DNA from: Athripsodes cinereus
Lineage: Eukaryota; Arthropoda; Insecta; Trichoptera; Leptoceridae
Assembly (NCBI GenBank): GCA_947579605.1
Contig: OX388325.1
Coordinates: 6,567,572-6,631,571 of the forward strand
DNA: 64,000 nt
Direction of reading: 5' to 3'
The notes under the pieces are model-generated. The model saw only the letters and a list, made by a program, of their open reading frames with translations. It had not been told where the DNA came from and did no database searches. Shown in pieces: positions 55,263 through 64,000 of the stretch. Position 1 is the first letter of the stretch. Every line of letters begins with the position of its first letter. Position numbers and translations under genes: made by a program.

Positions 55263-55597
55263 ACATGCCGGTTTCGTAGCCCCCCGCGTCCCCTCCCTCA
55301 TGTTGCATGCCAGTAAATTAAGTGTTGTGCTATCTACTTGCGTGGCAGATACAGGCAAGCCAGCTAGCGTATACACATGATAGTAGGTGGCATGTGCAAG
55401 GAGTTGTTATACAAGTGTGCCTGCTACAGTCATGTGTATTCCCGGCTTATGGTGATCAACCGTAAACTCAAAACAAATGAACGCTTCTAACACAAATTAT
55501 TTAAATTTTAGAATGTTTTGTTTGCCGATTTGAAAACATATCACTTTCCACGTGTAATAAGGCCAAAATATAGATTTTGAAAAATTTCTAGTTTATT

Positions 55598-55815
55598 CCG
55601 TGGAGCACCTAGCAAAAAATTGGTCTCCCACTCTTTTCCGTAAGTTTTACAGCGTCCTGTAAAATGCAAGTGTTTGAAAAAATAAAGACATCTTAAATTC
55701 AGCGATGCGGTTTGCCACACATCATAAATATCTAAATTAGTAGTTGTCACGGAGAGGACAGCTTGCATGTTTATTGCATGCGTCTGGTCGCTGGCTACCC
55801 CACTTGCGGGATAGT
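55598..55815 (+). repeat. R1 SINE-like repeat
   Basis: CCGTGGAGCACCTAGC, CAGCGTCCTGTAAAATGC, TTCAGCGATGCGG, ACCCCACTTGCGGGATAG, with (AGT)n. Confidence 0.75.
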
Positions 55816-56084
55816 AATAGTAGTAGTTGTTGGCCTATGGAGCTGGATAGTAGATAAACGTCTTATTTTTTATTGGCGCAGAGAGGATTATGCCAAATGG
55901 AAGCGACGCGACGTGAGAAGATAGAAATATGATTATTGTATGTAACACAGTCTGTTGTGTTGAAAGCTGGATTTTCACTTACTCAGAAGTGTGGATGTCA
56001 ATCAAATTAAGTTTTGAACTACTATAGATGACTCGCACACATTAAATTGCTCAGAAAAATGGACATTAATATTTTTGCCCAGAC

Positions 56085-56158
56085 TGAGGATCGAACCCAC
56101 GACCCCTCGCTTGCAAGGCGAGTGTGTTAACCACTAGTCCAACCTAATGAATTAGGTT
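56085..56158 (-). repeat. tRNA-Ala-like SINE head
   Basis: Minus strand: GGACTAGTGGTTAACACAC, anticodon stem-loop CTCGC-CTTGCAA-GCGAG (would read TGC) and GTGGGTTCGATCCTC. The 7-bp acceptor stem cannot be formed, so a SINE head or pseudogene is more likely than a tRNA gene. Confidence 0.6.
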
Positions 56159-56639
56159 ACATACTAGTTAGGTATATTATATATACCGTGTGTACGTGGT
56201 GATACATCAATGTGAACTTCCTTAAGGATAGCATGATACAGAGTCTCGATGCTTACGAATCGACACAGGCTGGTTAAGAGTACTCTTTAAACCCGGGTAA
56301 CATTCCCAATTCGATAATTCAAAGATAGAAATAGATTTAAGATACCTACTTAGTTCTCAGTAAGTACATATCTATATCAATTTATTTTGTTGTAGCACAT
56401 TAATAAAAGAAAATCTTAAATTAATCCTTTGATAAGTCCTGGAATTGACTCTAATTGAATTAAGGAGCCCGTGATCCTGTCTGCATTAGTACAATTACAG
56501 CTGGCGGACAAGTACTAAAAGGAGATAAAAGAAGATAATATCAACATCGCAGCGATACAACCATACTAGACTGCGACTTACTAGAATGGTAACCCAGTAC
56601 AAATTTGTTGTACTTAGAACTAAAATAATGTTAAGTTTT

Positions 56640-56830
56640 TTTTGTAAAACTATGGAGTCGGTGGATATTAACGGTTATATTTAGTTTTGGGGAAGATTTT
56701 GTCGGGGATAGCCATTCCATAAGAAGAATTTGCATGAAGAGTATGGATGACAAAGGAACTGGCGTTCCTGTAACATCCATGGATGAGGGAGGGTGCAACC
56801 TTTTATGTGTGTGGAAAATTATATTACAAA
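56640..56830 (+). repeat. Dispersed repeat (GAGGGAGGGTGC block)
   Basis: Partner of 44700-44915. Confidence 0.7.
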
Positions 56831-57394
56831 ATTAATACATAATTATATTAAGCTGTTTCACTGAGATGATAATGGTCTCTTTCCTACTTATGCTGAAGTA
56901 GGTATAGACTATAGAGCATACTTTATACCTGAACACCCAGAAATTAAATATTTTAACAATTAAAAAAAAAACAACGAATGTCCTTCAAGTCTGCCAAACA
57001 AAATATAATATGTACCTATATGAAAATAATATTAAAAATATGTGGCATTATTGTAGAAAGGTGCAATTCTAATATAGGGACCATTACTATATTCCGAATC
57101 AACAGTAACATACTTTTATAAATGCATCTACAACGAGAGACTCGAGGGACCAAATATAACCATATATTTTTGAACCAACGCTCGTTTAAAACTGATTGAT
57201 ATGAAATAATATTGGTCGCAAAATTTGATTGGTCGCTTTACCAATTTTTCCTTTAAACTTCCAGTCTGTATTAAAGTTCTTTGGATACAACACACATTTA
57301 TGGTACCAAAATAATATTATTTAGATATTTGATACTAACAGAGATGCTCCGAGTAAACAGTGGCAAAACAATCGAGGAAAGGAGCCGTTGTATA

Positions 57395-57560
57395 TTTTTT
57401 TTAAAGATGTATCTGGGTTTTGTCATAAACCCAAGTTCAACCTTATATACCCTTCACAGTAAGCTTAAAGATTGTGTCGTTTAAAGGGGGTTTGCGAACC
57501 GCGAACCTCATGTGCATGAAGCCGAGACTCTAACCTCCAAGTTACCGACGGAATCATTGT
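57395..57560 (-). repeat. SINE-2, diverged
   Basis: TGTATCTGGGTTTTGTCATAA, CCTTATATACCCTTCACAG, CCGAGACTCTAACCTCC. Confidence 0.7.
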
Positions 57561-57589
57561 AAAAATTATGGAAAATTCACATAAATTGC

Positions 57590-57850
57590 TACTACTACTA
57601 CTACTACTATACCATCACGGCATATCCCACAAGTGGGGTAACCAGCAGACCAGCTGCATGTAAGAAACATGCAAACTGTCCTCTTCGTGCCAATATAAAA
57701 TCAAGACATTCAGGATGGGTGGCAAGCCTCATCGCTGAATTTAAGATGTACAATGTCTTAATTTTTTCGAACACCTGCCTCTTACAGGACAATCGAAAAC
57801 TTAAGGAGAAGAGTGGGAGACCAATTCTTTACCGGGTGCTCCACGGGATC
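57590..57850 (-). repeat. R1 SINE-like repeat, near full length
   Basis: (ACT)n, CCATCACGGCATATCCCAC, AAACATGCAAACTGTCCTC, CACTCTTCTCC-type end and CGGGTGCTCCACGGGATC. Mirrors 50345-50600. Confidence 0.8.
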
Positions 57851-57956
57851 ACATAAATTGAACTGGAAATAAGATATGAGTCTAACATTATGGGTACTAA
57901 CATGACGATGCATATTAAACTAACATTACTAAATCTAGTAACTAAAGTAATTAGTT

Positions 57957-57996
57957 CTCTTGAAAATGTCAAGCTAACTTGACGAAAGCGCTTGAG
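57957..57996 (+). ncRNA. Hammerhead-like motif HHR-8
   Basis: Stem I CUC/GAG, core UUGAAAA (U3-A8), extra U, stem II GUCAAG/CUUGAC with loop CUAA, GAA, palindromic stem III AGCGCU, position 17 = U. Followed by TAATAATAAATCAATAG. Different stem sequences, same architecture as HHR-7. Confidence 0.62.
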
Positions 57997-58336
57997 TAAT
58001 AATAAATCAATAGTGAAAAGTAAACAGTGATTTATTGATATCAAATATGTTTAAAATGTCTTTTCACAATGTGAACACACAAACTCTAGATCATTACTAA
58101 AGCTTCTTTTCCGTGAGGATAACACTTGTCACATCACACATTTGCTGTAAAAGTTACAGTGGCTAGGAGTAGGTGAAAGGGTCCAATACAAACTGTATCT
58201 TAAGGTCTACAAGGGTTTGAATATTATGGCACCTCTGCCTGTCTATAACAGTGTGATTCTTAACAGATAGCATCATTTCACTTTCTGATGTGTTTTTAAA
58301 ACATATCATAATTCATAATGCATATCTCGTGGACTG

Positions 58337-58645
58337 ATCCGAGTGTCCAACGAAAGGGTGCTAAATAATATAATGAAAAAAGATAGACTGCTGCAAACCA
58401 ATGTCAAAAGACGAAAAGTCAAATACTTTGGTCACATATTCCGTGGAAGAAAATATGCTTATCTACAAATTATAGTAGAGGGAAAGACTGAGGGCAGACG
58501 GGGCTTGGGGCGTAAAAGGCCATCATGACTCAAGAATCTGCGGCAGTGGTTTGGAATACCGGATGCAGCAACCCTCATCAAACTGGCTCAGGATCGTGAG
58601 GATTTTCAAGAGATGGTCGCCAACCTTCGTTAGGAGCGGCACGAG
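58337..58645 (+). pseudogene. RTE-like LINE C-terminal fragment
   Basis: RLIRVSNERVLNNIMKKDRL, KVKYFGHIFRGRKYAYLQII, EGKTEGRRGLGRKR, a stop, then LRQWFGIPDAATLIKLAQDR to a stop. Same subfamily as 39019-39480; one in-frame stop. Confidence 0.8.
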
Positions 58646-58668
58646 AAGAAAAACATAAACATAACAAT

Positions 58669-58846
58669 GTAATTTGAAACAAGTGTTTCTTTCTACTAAA
58701 GATTATTGATTCCGAGAGAGACGTCTTTCCACTTATCAGGTCATTATCAATCAAATAAGAGATTGATAATGACCTGATAAGTGGAAAGACGTCTGTCTCG
58801 GAATCAATAATCTATAGTACGAAGAAACACTTGTTTCAAATTACAT
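58669..58846. mobile_element. Foldback element related to the hammerhead repeats
   Basis: Arms of about 80 bp meet near 58755: TTTGAAACAAGTGTTTC ... and inverse. Each arm keeps CCTGATAAGTGG, GAA and an AGACGTCT palindrome but no stem II. A half copy at 60921-61060 adds the shared CTTCCACCAAGTACCGTCGG block downstream. Confidence 0.65.
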
Positions 58847-59247
58847 AATTATGCAATTCTACTACGTGTGCACCGACACAATTAATACATAAACATAACA
58901 AAATTACAAAAATGATGATTTATCAAATATACGACATTTCTACTTGTTGAGTTATAGAACTAGACAGAACGCCACTGGTGTGTTGTGTGTTATAATTTAG
59001 GATATTAGAACAGGCACAGGCACACAGTGCATGTTCCACAGGATGGTATTAATGGGATGATTGATAGATTAGGATGAAGTAGCATTCCAGACATATATAC
59101 AGTACTCTGTACGTTGTAATAGTAGAAGTAATGGTGATGAATGGAATGACGGTCGAGTCCTTCAAATTCCCGGTTTGGATTTAGGATGAAAACGAATCTG
59201 ATTAAATTAAGAACTGCAAACAATTTGTAGTATATCCATCTATCTGT

Positions 59248-59445
59248 CTACCACACGTGAATTTTCCGGGAAAGAATGGGGCTCTCACTTTTTCTCTTCG
59301 TTTTCGAGTGTCCTGTAAAAGGCATGTATTCGTAAAAGACCACAAATAAGACGTTTTATAAGTAACGTCTTCAATCCAGCAGTGATGGGGTTGATTGCCA
59401 TCCATTCCGAAAGTCCAAATAATATATTCACCACTATACATGCTT
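59248..59445 (+). repeat. Diverged R1 copy
   Basis: TTTTCGAGTGTCCTGTAAAA, AATCCAGCAGTGATGGGG, CCATCCATTCCGAAAG. Confidence 0.55.
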
Positions 59446-59539
59446 AGGTATGGGGTGGTACCAAAGTCTCGGAAAAGAAGACGAATTCCAGCACTCACAA
59501 AATATCTATGCTATTTGATAGTAAAGATTGAATTTATAA

Positions 59540-59912
59540 AACCCGTGTTAGATCTATAATGAAATATGGTGTCGAAACAAGAGTAGACACGGGACGAACT
59601 AAAAACCTACTAAGAACATCAGAGATGAAAACATGACGTGCTATTGCGGTCAAAACTCTCAGAGACAGAATAAGAAATACTGAGATTTGGAACATATGCA
59701 ACATGGAGTACATCGTAAGATGGAGTTGGAAAAGGAGACGATTCTGGAGAGACCATGTAGATCAGATGGCTAAAAACAGAATCGTATATATAGCTGCAAA
59801 GGAAACACCAGTCGGTTCACAGTCCCAAGAAAGACCTTCAAAAGGATGGAAAGACAATTGGTCTTCGTCATTACAAGAGGCAACAACTTCCGAACTAAAA
59901 GATCTATGATCT
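59540..59912 (+). pseudogene. LINE reverse transcriptase C-terminal scrap
   Basis: RSIMKYGVETRVDTG, TLRDRIRNTEIWNIC, WKRRRFWRDHVDQMAKNRIV, RPSKGWKDNW, then a stop. Corresponds to the same C-terminal LINE region but from a distant subfamily. Confidence 0.65.
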
Positions 59913-60260
59913 ACAACACGAAGAAATAGAAGTTCTGAATAATCTCATATGTACGTGTTAGAGATAAAAACTAAGAATTCATTTATATTTCTAAGTATCT
60001 ATTAAATCTGATGCGGTGGGTCTTCTATATATCACATTTAGCTAGGTACCTAATACAAGAATAATGATCTTTATTCATTTAATTTCTTAGAATTCTATGC
60101 ATCATACAATAATATAATATGATATTGTTAGGTTAAATGCTTATCAAAAGAAAACAATTTACATATTTCAAATGTCCTGCTACAAGCTCTCTAAAATCTC
60201 TTGTATTGCAAATATAATAAAAATTAAATACTTATATATTTAGTAGGTAGGTACTTCCAA

Positions 60261-60306
60261 AATGACATTATTAACCGCAAATCGGCTTGCGGTTAATAAT
60301 GTCATT
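60261..60306. repeat. Perfect 20-bp hairpin
   Basis: AATGACATTATTAACCGCAA at 60261-60280 and its exact inverse at 60287-60306 with a 6-nt loop. Confidence 0.75.
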
Positions 60307-60342
60307 GTGGATGTACTTAATAAGTATAACTGTTTTAGATAA

Positions 60343-60922
60343 ATTGAAGACCTTGGCGGAAAAACAACAATTGTCCAAAATTTTATGAAATCGTTTTATT
60401 GCATTAATATGATCTAGTGCACACCCTCTACAGGTGGTTTAATTTATAAACATGGGAAAACAACACATGTCCTTCAAATCGCGCAAAAGGCGTCGGAAGT
60501 TCTCAAAAGAGATGGACCAACTACATTGTCTAGGTGTTGGGAATCCAACGGTGTTGAGCTGCTCATGATGAAAACCAATGTAAAAGTTTTGAAAAGGTTT
60601 TTTATCAAGCAATGGAGAGAAGTCGGCTGATATGTAAATTTATTTAATGATTTCTATCTTATGATTTGGTGGAAAAACGACAAATGTGCACAATTTTTTG
60701 GAAAAACAACAAATGTCACATCATTATTTTCTGTTCTATTTTCAATTTTAACAAACGAATTAACAAAAATGAAACATGCTTTAGCTATTCATTGCATCAC
60801 CTACATTTTACAGCAATAACAGCAAAGAAAATCGTATTTTATTAGAAGTTAGGACGTTTTAATGCTCTCCTGTAAAATTTACTAAATGTGACATTTGTTG
60901 TTTTTCTGCCAAGGTCTTCAAT
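60343..60922. mobile_element. Element with GAAGACCTTGGCGGAAAAAC ends
   Basis: Left ATTGAAGACCTTGGCGGAAA, right inverse GCCAAGGTCTTCAAT; about 580 bp. GGAAAAACAACAAATGT-like motifs recur inside. A short frame (about 60480-60625) reads ASEVLKRDGPTTLSRCWESN then VKVLKRFFIKQW; unassigned. Inserted at the edge of a hammerhead-related foldback. Confidence 0.65.
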
Positions 60923-61140
60923 TGAAACAAGTATTTCAGAGATTGACAATGTCCTGATAAGTGGAAAGATTTCTCTCTCACGGTTTTTAGTCAATAGTAG
61001 AAAGAAACACTTGTTTCAATTTACGTAATAATGGAATTCTACTGCGTGTACACCTGCGCAATTAATAAAATACCGAAGTGTCTTATTATTAATAATTTAT
61101 CATTAACTTCCACCAAGTACCGTCGGTTGAAAAATATTAA
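60921..61140 (+). repeat. Half copy of the foldback at 58669
   Basis: TTGAAACAAGTATTTCAG, TCCTGATAAGTGGAAAG, ACACTTGTTTCAATTTACG, then CTTCCACCAAGTACCGTCGG. Confidence 0.65.
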
Positions 61141-61391
61141 CTACAATTTATTAATAAAACATTGAGGGAGATATGAGGAAATTAGGAAAATGAGCGGATA
61201 CGTAAAAAGAAAATAACACATTACAAAAAATGTAAGCTGATGACACTAAATTTTTGAGAGCTCAAAAACTTAACGAGTAACGACTTTCTTATTTATGTAA
61301 ATATAATAGTAAATTGTATTGTTTATTATTTCGTTTATTGAACAATACAAGTAATCGATGCAAGTGTATAAGAAATAAAAATAATGTGAAG

Positions 61392-61872
61392 TAAAGGGGC
61401 GTTCACATTTGTTCACTTTCAGTGATCACTCCGGATGATACTCCAAAATGAACAGGTGTGAACAGGAGTTTCATCAATAGTGATCACTAGCGATGACGGA
61501 GGAAAGAGATTACCACTCGTCATAATTTTGATGAAAGGTCCTTTCACTGAAACGACCATAAACAAGTTTTATCTTATCGTTTGTTTTATTTTCTATGAAT
61601 TTGTATTGAATGTCAGAATCATGTACAAAATAATTTTGCAGTAGAGAGCTATATATTAATTTATTTTAAGTTTTATTTTTCATTTTTCAATTTGTTTAAT
61701 TATTTTTGTACGAAAATACGTTAAACTACATACAGCATGACTGAGAGTGTTGACATTTCAGTGAAAGCATAGGATGAACAAATGTGAACAGACGTGTTCA
61801 CTTTCGATGAACAGGTTTGACCCTGACACTCCGAATGATCATCCAAAGTGAAGCAATGTGAATGCTACTTAA
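61392..61872. mobile_element. MITE with GTTCACATT ends, copy 2
   Basis: TAAAGGGGCGTTCACATTTG ... AATGTGAATGCTACTTAA, inverted copy of 26531-27010. Confidence 0.78.
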
Positions 61873-61879
61873 GCGAAAT

Positions 61880-62740
61880 TAGTGTGCTTGGACAGATGGG
61901 ATTAGTGTTGGGATGTGGAGTCAGAGAATGATTCGATAGTTGATAAGAACAATGGCCTCTCTTACCGAATACAGAAACTCGAAAGATGTGGTGTGTATTT
62001 CATATTGTATATTTACCTGAAAAGAAAAAGAAAAACTTAAATTAGATACAATGTTATTTATTGCGTATATTATAGTGCATATTTTGTAATTGAGGCGGTT
62101 GCTAGAACAACGACGTATGGACCTTCATTCGTAAATGCAGAAATTGATTTCTCCAGTCTAGTCTATGCCAATGCAATTTTTTTTTTATTCTTCATATGAT
62201 CACAAAAATACAAAGTATTATAAAATTGACAGTTAAACAATAAAAAAAAACATTTACAAGTTGTAAATATGTTGATTTGTTACGCTAACATTTTTTTTAT
62301 GTTTGAAAAATCGCTATTCATTTTGTTGAGATTTCATTTTCAAAGTAAGCTGCAAATGTTTTTATTCCGAAATGCATATATTTTTCAAAAATAGGACTGT
62401 GGAGTTCAATCTCAAACAATCCAACATTTGGTGAAGGAGTATCCAGGAATTAAAGTATAAGGGAGGTTGGATAGACATACACAGGTCGGTGTGGAGGTTT
62501 TCTGGACGGGAACCAAGGATTTGATTTGAAATGACTATTGGACGCAGCAATCTAGCTATGTAACACAAGCCGAAGACATAGAAATGTAGTAATAAGTAAG
62601 TACTTTTTTATATATTTTTATTTTAAAGAGACACTCACAGAAAACTGACAACACAATAAGTACATAAATTACAAACAAACAATAATATCTGGCCAGTTCC
62701 CCAATTAAGAGTGTCTATATATGAAAAATTTCGTTCGACT
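61880..62740. other. Unassigned
   Basis: AT-rich; no ORF or repeat that I can assign. Confidence 0.35.
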
Positions 62741-62765
62741 AACTAGTCATGATATCTCTCTATCT

Positions 62766-63109
62766 CTATCTATCTATACCCTCACGCCATGTCCCAGGAG
62801 GGGTAAGCAGAGAGAACGGAACGCCATATAGATCTATACTTACAAACTTCTTTCGCTTCGTCCACATTCATCCAGTTTCTCATACATGCACGCCGATTTC
62901 TTTTACTCAACACGCGACCGACCTTGAGGATTTGATCCACATGATCAAGCCACGTGGTTCTTGGCCGTCCGGGTTTCCTCACACCCCCTCTTTCAGATAA
63001 ATACATCCTTTTCGTCATTCTTTCATCTTGCATTCGCTCAACATGTCCAAACCATCGTAACTTATTTACACGCATTCTATCCACAACACTCTTCTCGCAT
63101 CCGCTCATT
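62766..63109 (-). pseudogene. RTE-like reverse transcriptase, C-terminal fragment (subfamily A)
   Basis: Minus strand open frame: MSGCEKSVVDRMRVNKLRWF, GHVERMQDERMTKRMYL, GVRKPGRPRTTWLDHVDQIL, RRACMRNWM, SAYPSWDMA and a stop, then a (GATA)n tail. Cut at 63110 by a MITE, so the upstream part is displaced or lost. Confidence 0.85.
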
Positions 63110-63515
63110 CGTCATTGCATATTTAAAATATTGTATACGTGCATTGTGCAAGCACATTTTTTTTTTAAAAAAGATATATCTGGGTTTTGTTATAAACCCA
63201 AATACAACCTTATACACCTTTCTCAGTAAGCTAAAAGCTTGTGTCGTGAAAGGGGAGTTTGCCGGTACCTGGGATCGAACCCCGGACCTCATGTTCATAA
63301 GGCCGAGACTCTACCTCCAGGCTACCGACGAACTCGTTTTATTTAGGCATGATCTTAAAAAAAACTGTTCATTAGGGTATTAAAATTGTTGTTCGAACTT
63401 TTTATCGCAGTGTGAAATTATTAAATCTTATAATATTAAATTTTAACATTTTATACTAAGAATATCTTTAAAAAAATATTTTAGTGTCATAATAAGCAGT
63501 TTATTAATATGCAAA
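63110..63515. mobile_element. Palindromic MITE copy D, interrupted by SINE-2
   Basis: CGTCATTGCATATTTAAAAT left end. The interior resumes at 63338 with ATTTAGGCATGATC and AAAACTGTTCATTAGGG. The SINE at 63150-63336 splits it. Confidence 0.75.
63150..63336 (-). repeat. SINE-2 nested in MITE copy D
   Basis: A-rich end TTTTTTTTTAAAAAAGATAT, body ATAAACCCAAATACAACC, then on the minus strand CGGGGTTCGATCCCAGG and GTCGGTAGCCTGGAGG. Confidence 0.8.
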
Positions 63516-63849
63516 GATTTTATTATAATCTGAGTATTAAAATCTTAAAACTTCAAATAGTCATCTCAAAACGTCATTTTGACTTATGAACCATTGTTCT
63601 AGCTACAGAACTACATACTAATATAATTATTATTACTTATGCAAAAGTCAAGAATCGCGTTTGTGATGGAAGTAACATTTGAAAATTTAATTTAATAAAT
63701 AATGAAAGCAATTAGACACAATGTAATATGGTTGGTATGCACACAGTCAACAGTGAAAGTGTTCGACCAACATTAGGTTTGTACATATTGTATTGTGTTA
63801 AAATATCTTCTACATTCACATTTCCTACTAACTACAGTATTATATTTTT

Positions 63850-64000
63850 ACAAGCTGACCCGGCAAACGTTGTTTCGCCATATACTAATATCGCTATTAA
63901 AAATTAGGGGTTGATGTAGAAGGGTGAAAATTTAGGACTGTATATATTTTTAAATGACAAAAATTAAATAAAAAAATCTGGTTGGACCACCCTTAACATT
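63850..64000 (+). repeat. Start of a widespread insect repeat, cut by window end
   Basis: CTGACCCGGCAAACGTTGTT, TCGCCATATA and GGTTGGACCACCCTTAACAT are blocks I associate with a repeat common in insect genomes. Class uncertain. Confidence 0.5.

Larger units (their letters stand above)
54575..55447 (+). mobile_element. PIF/Harbinger-type element, internally deleted
   Basis: Ends AGGCGGTGATACACATGGC and inverse of AGCCGGGAATACACATGAC, flanked by the triplet TAT (or TTA) on both sides. It contains the N-terminal part of a Harbinger transposase (54783-55115), then a LINE-tail hairpin with (TTA)n. DDE part missing. Confidence 0.8.

Noticed and set aside
56085..56158. tRNA-Ala gene
   Set aside because: Anticodon arm and B box are good but no acceptor stem forms, and SINE-like sequence follows.

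Overview
The window looks like nuclear DNA of an insect, most probably a moth or butterfly. It is visibly AT-rich, carries one spliced protein gene at the left end, and is otherwise packed with eukaryotic transposons. The lepidopteran guess rests on a tRNA-derived SINE whose body reads like repeats common in that order, on RTE-type LINE tails, and on intron style. The species is not identifiable from the sequence alone.

Positions 1-11.96 kb: the 5' part of one large minus-strand gene. A 1569-codon first coding exon (7128-11834) is followed by five small exons at 6319-6419, 5500-5764, 4414-4574, 2511-2716 and 514-723. All junctions have GT/AG and keep one reading frame through 1883 codons; the gene continues off the left edge. 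The protein is Ser/Asn/Asp-rich and probably disordered. It carries about seven tandem 20-25-residue repeats, four of them with an Asn-Pro-Phe (NPF) motif, and a compact block around LNLPEWYKNS across exons 2-3. I do not recognise the family. Introns hold MITEs, SINE pieces and LINE scraps.

Positions 12-64 kb: I found no other host gene. The region is a nested transposon field. It contains (i) C-terminal scraps of several LINE clades (RTE-like, jockey/CR1-like and one with a CxC...H...C tail); (ii) an abundant short SINE-like family, called R1 here, with more than 24 copies, whose 3' end matches the RTE tail including a small hairpin; (iii) three tRNA-headed SINE families; (iv) MITEs with terminal inverted repeats, several with readable target duplications (TA, 8-bp hAT type, 3-bp Harbinger type, 5-bp AGTAT); (v) a decayed hAT element with other elements inside it; (vi) a PIF/Harbinger remnant keeping the transposase N-terminus; and (vii) tandem arrays of 43 bp x5, 209 bp x2.5 and about 140 bp x3.

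The most interesting signal is a dispersed set of small RNA-like motifs (15390-15437, 29797-29842, 29924-29972, 30299-30345, 30685-30726, 47688-47730, 49614-49655, 57957-57996) that fit a type I hammerhead ribozyme: stem I, a CUGAUGA-like core, stem II, GAA, a short self-complementary stem III, the position-17 nucleotide, then stem I. Copies differ by compensatory changes (C3-G8 to U3-A8; stem III AACGUU, AGCGCU or AGCCGGCU; several unrelated stem II sequences). All have one extra U between A9 and stem II. Several sit in head-to-head inverted dimers, and some share a downstream block (CTTCCAMCAAG...CGGT) with related elements. This suggests remnants of Penelope-like elements or retrozymes.
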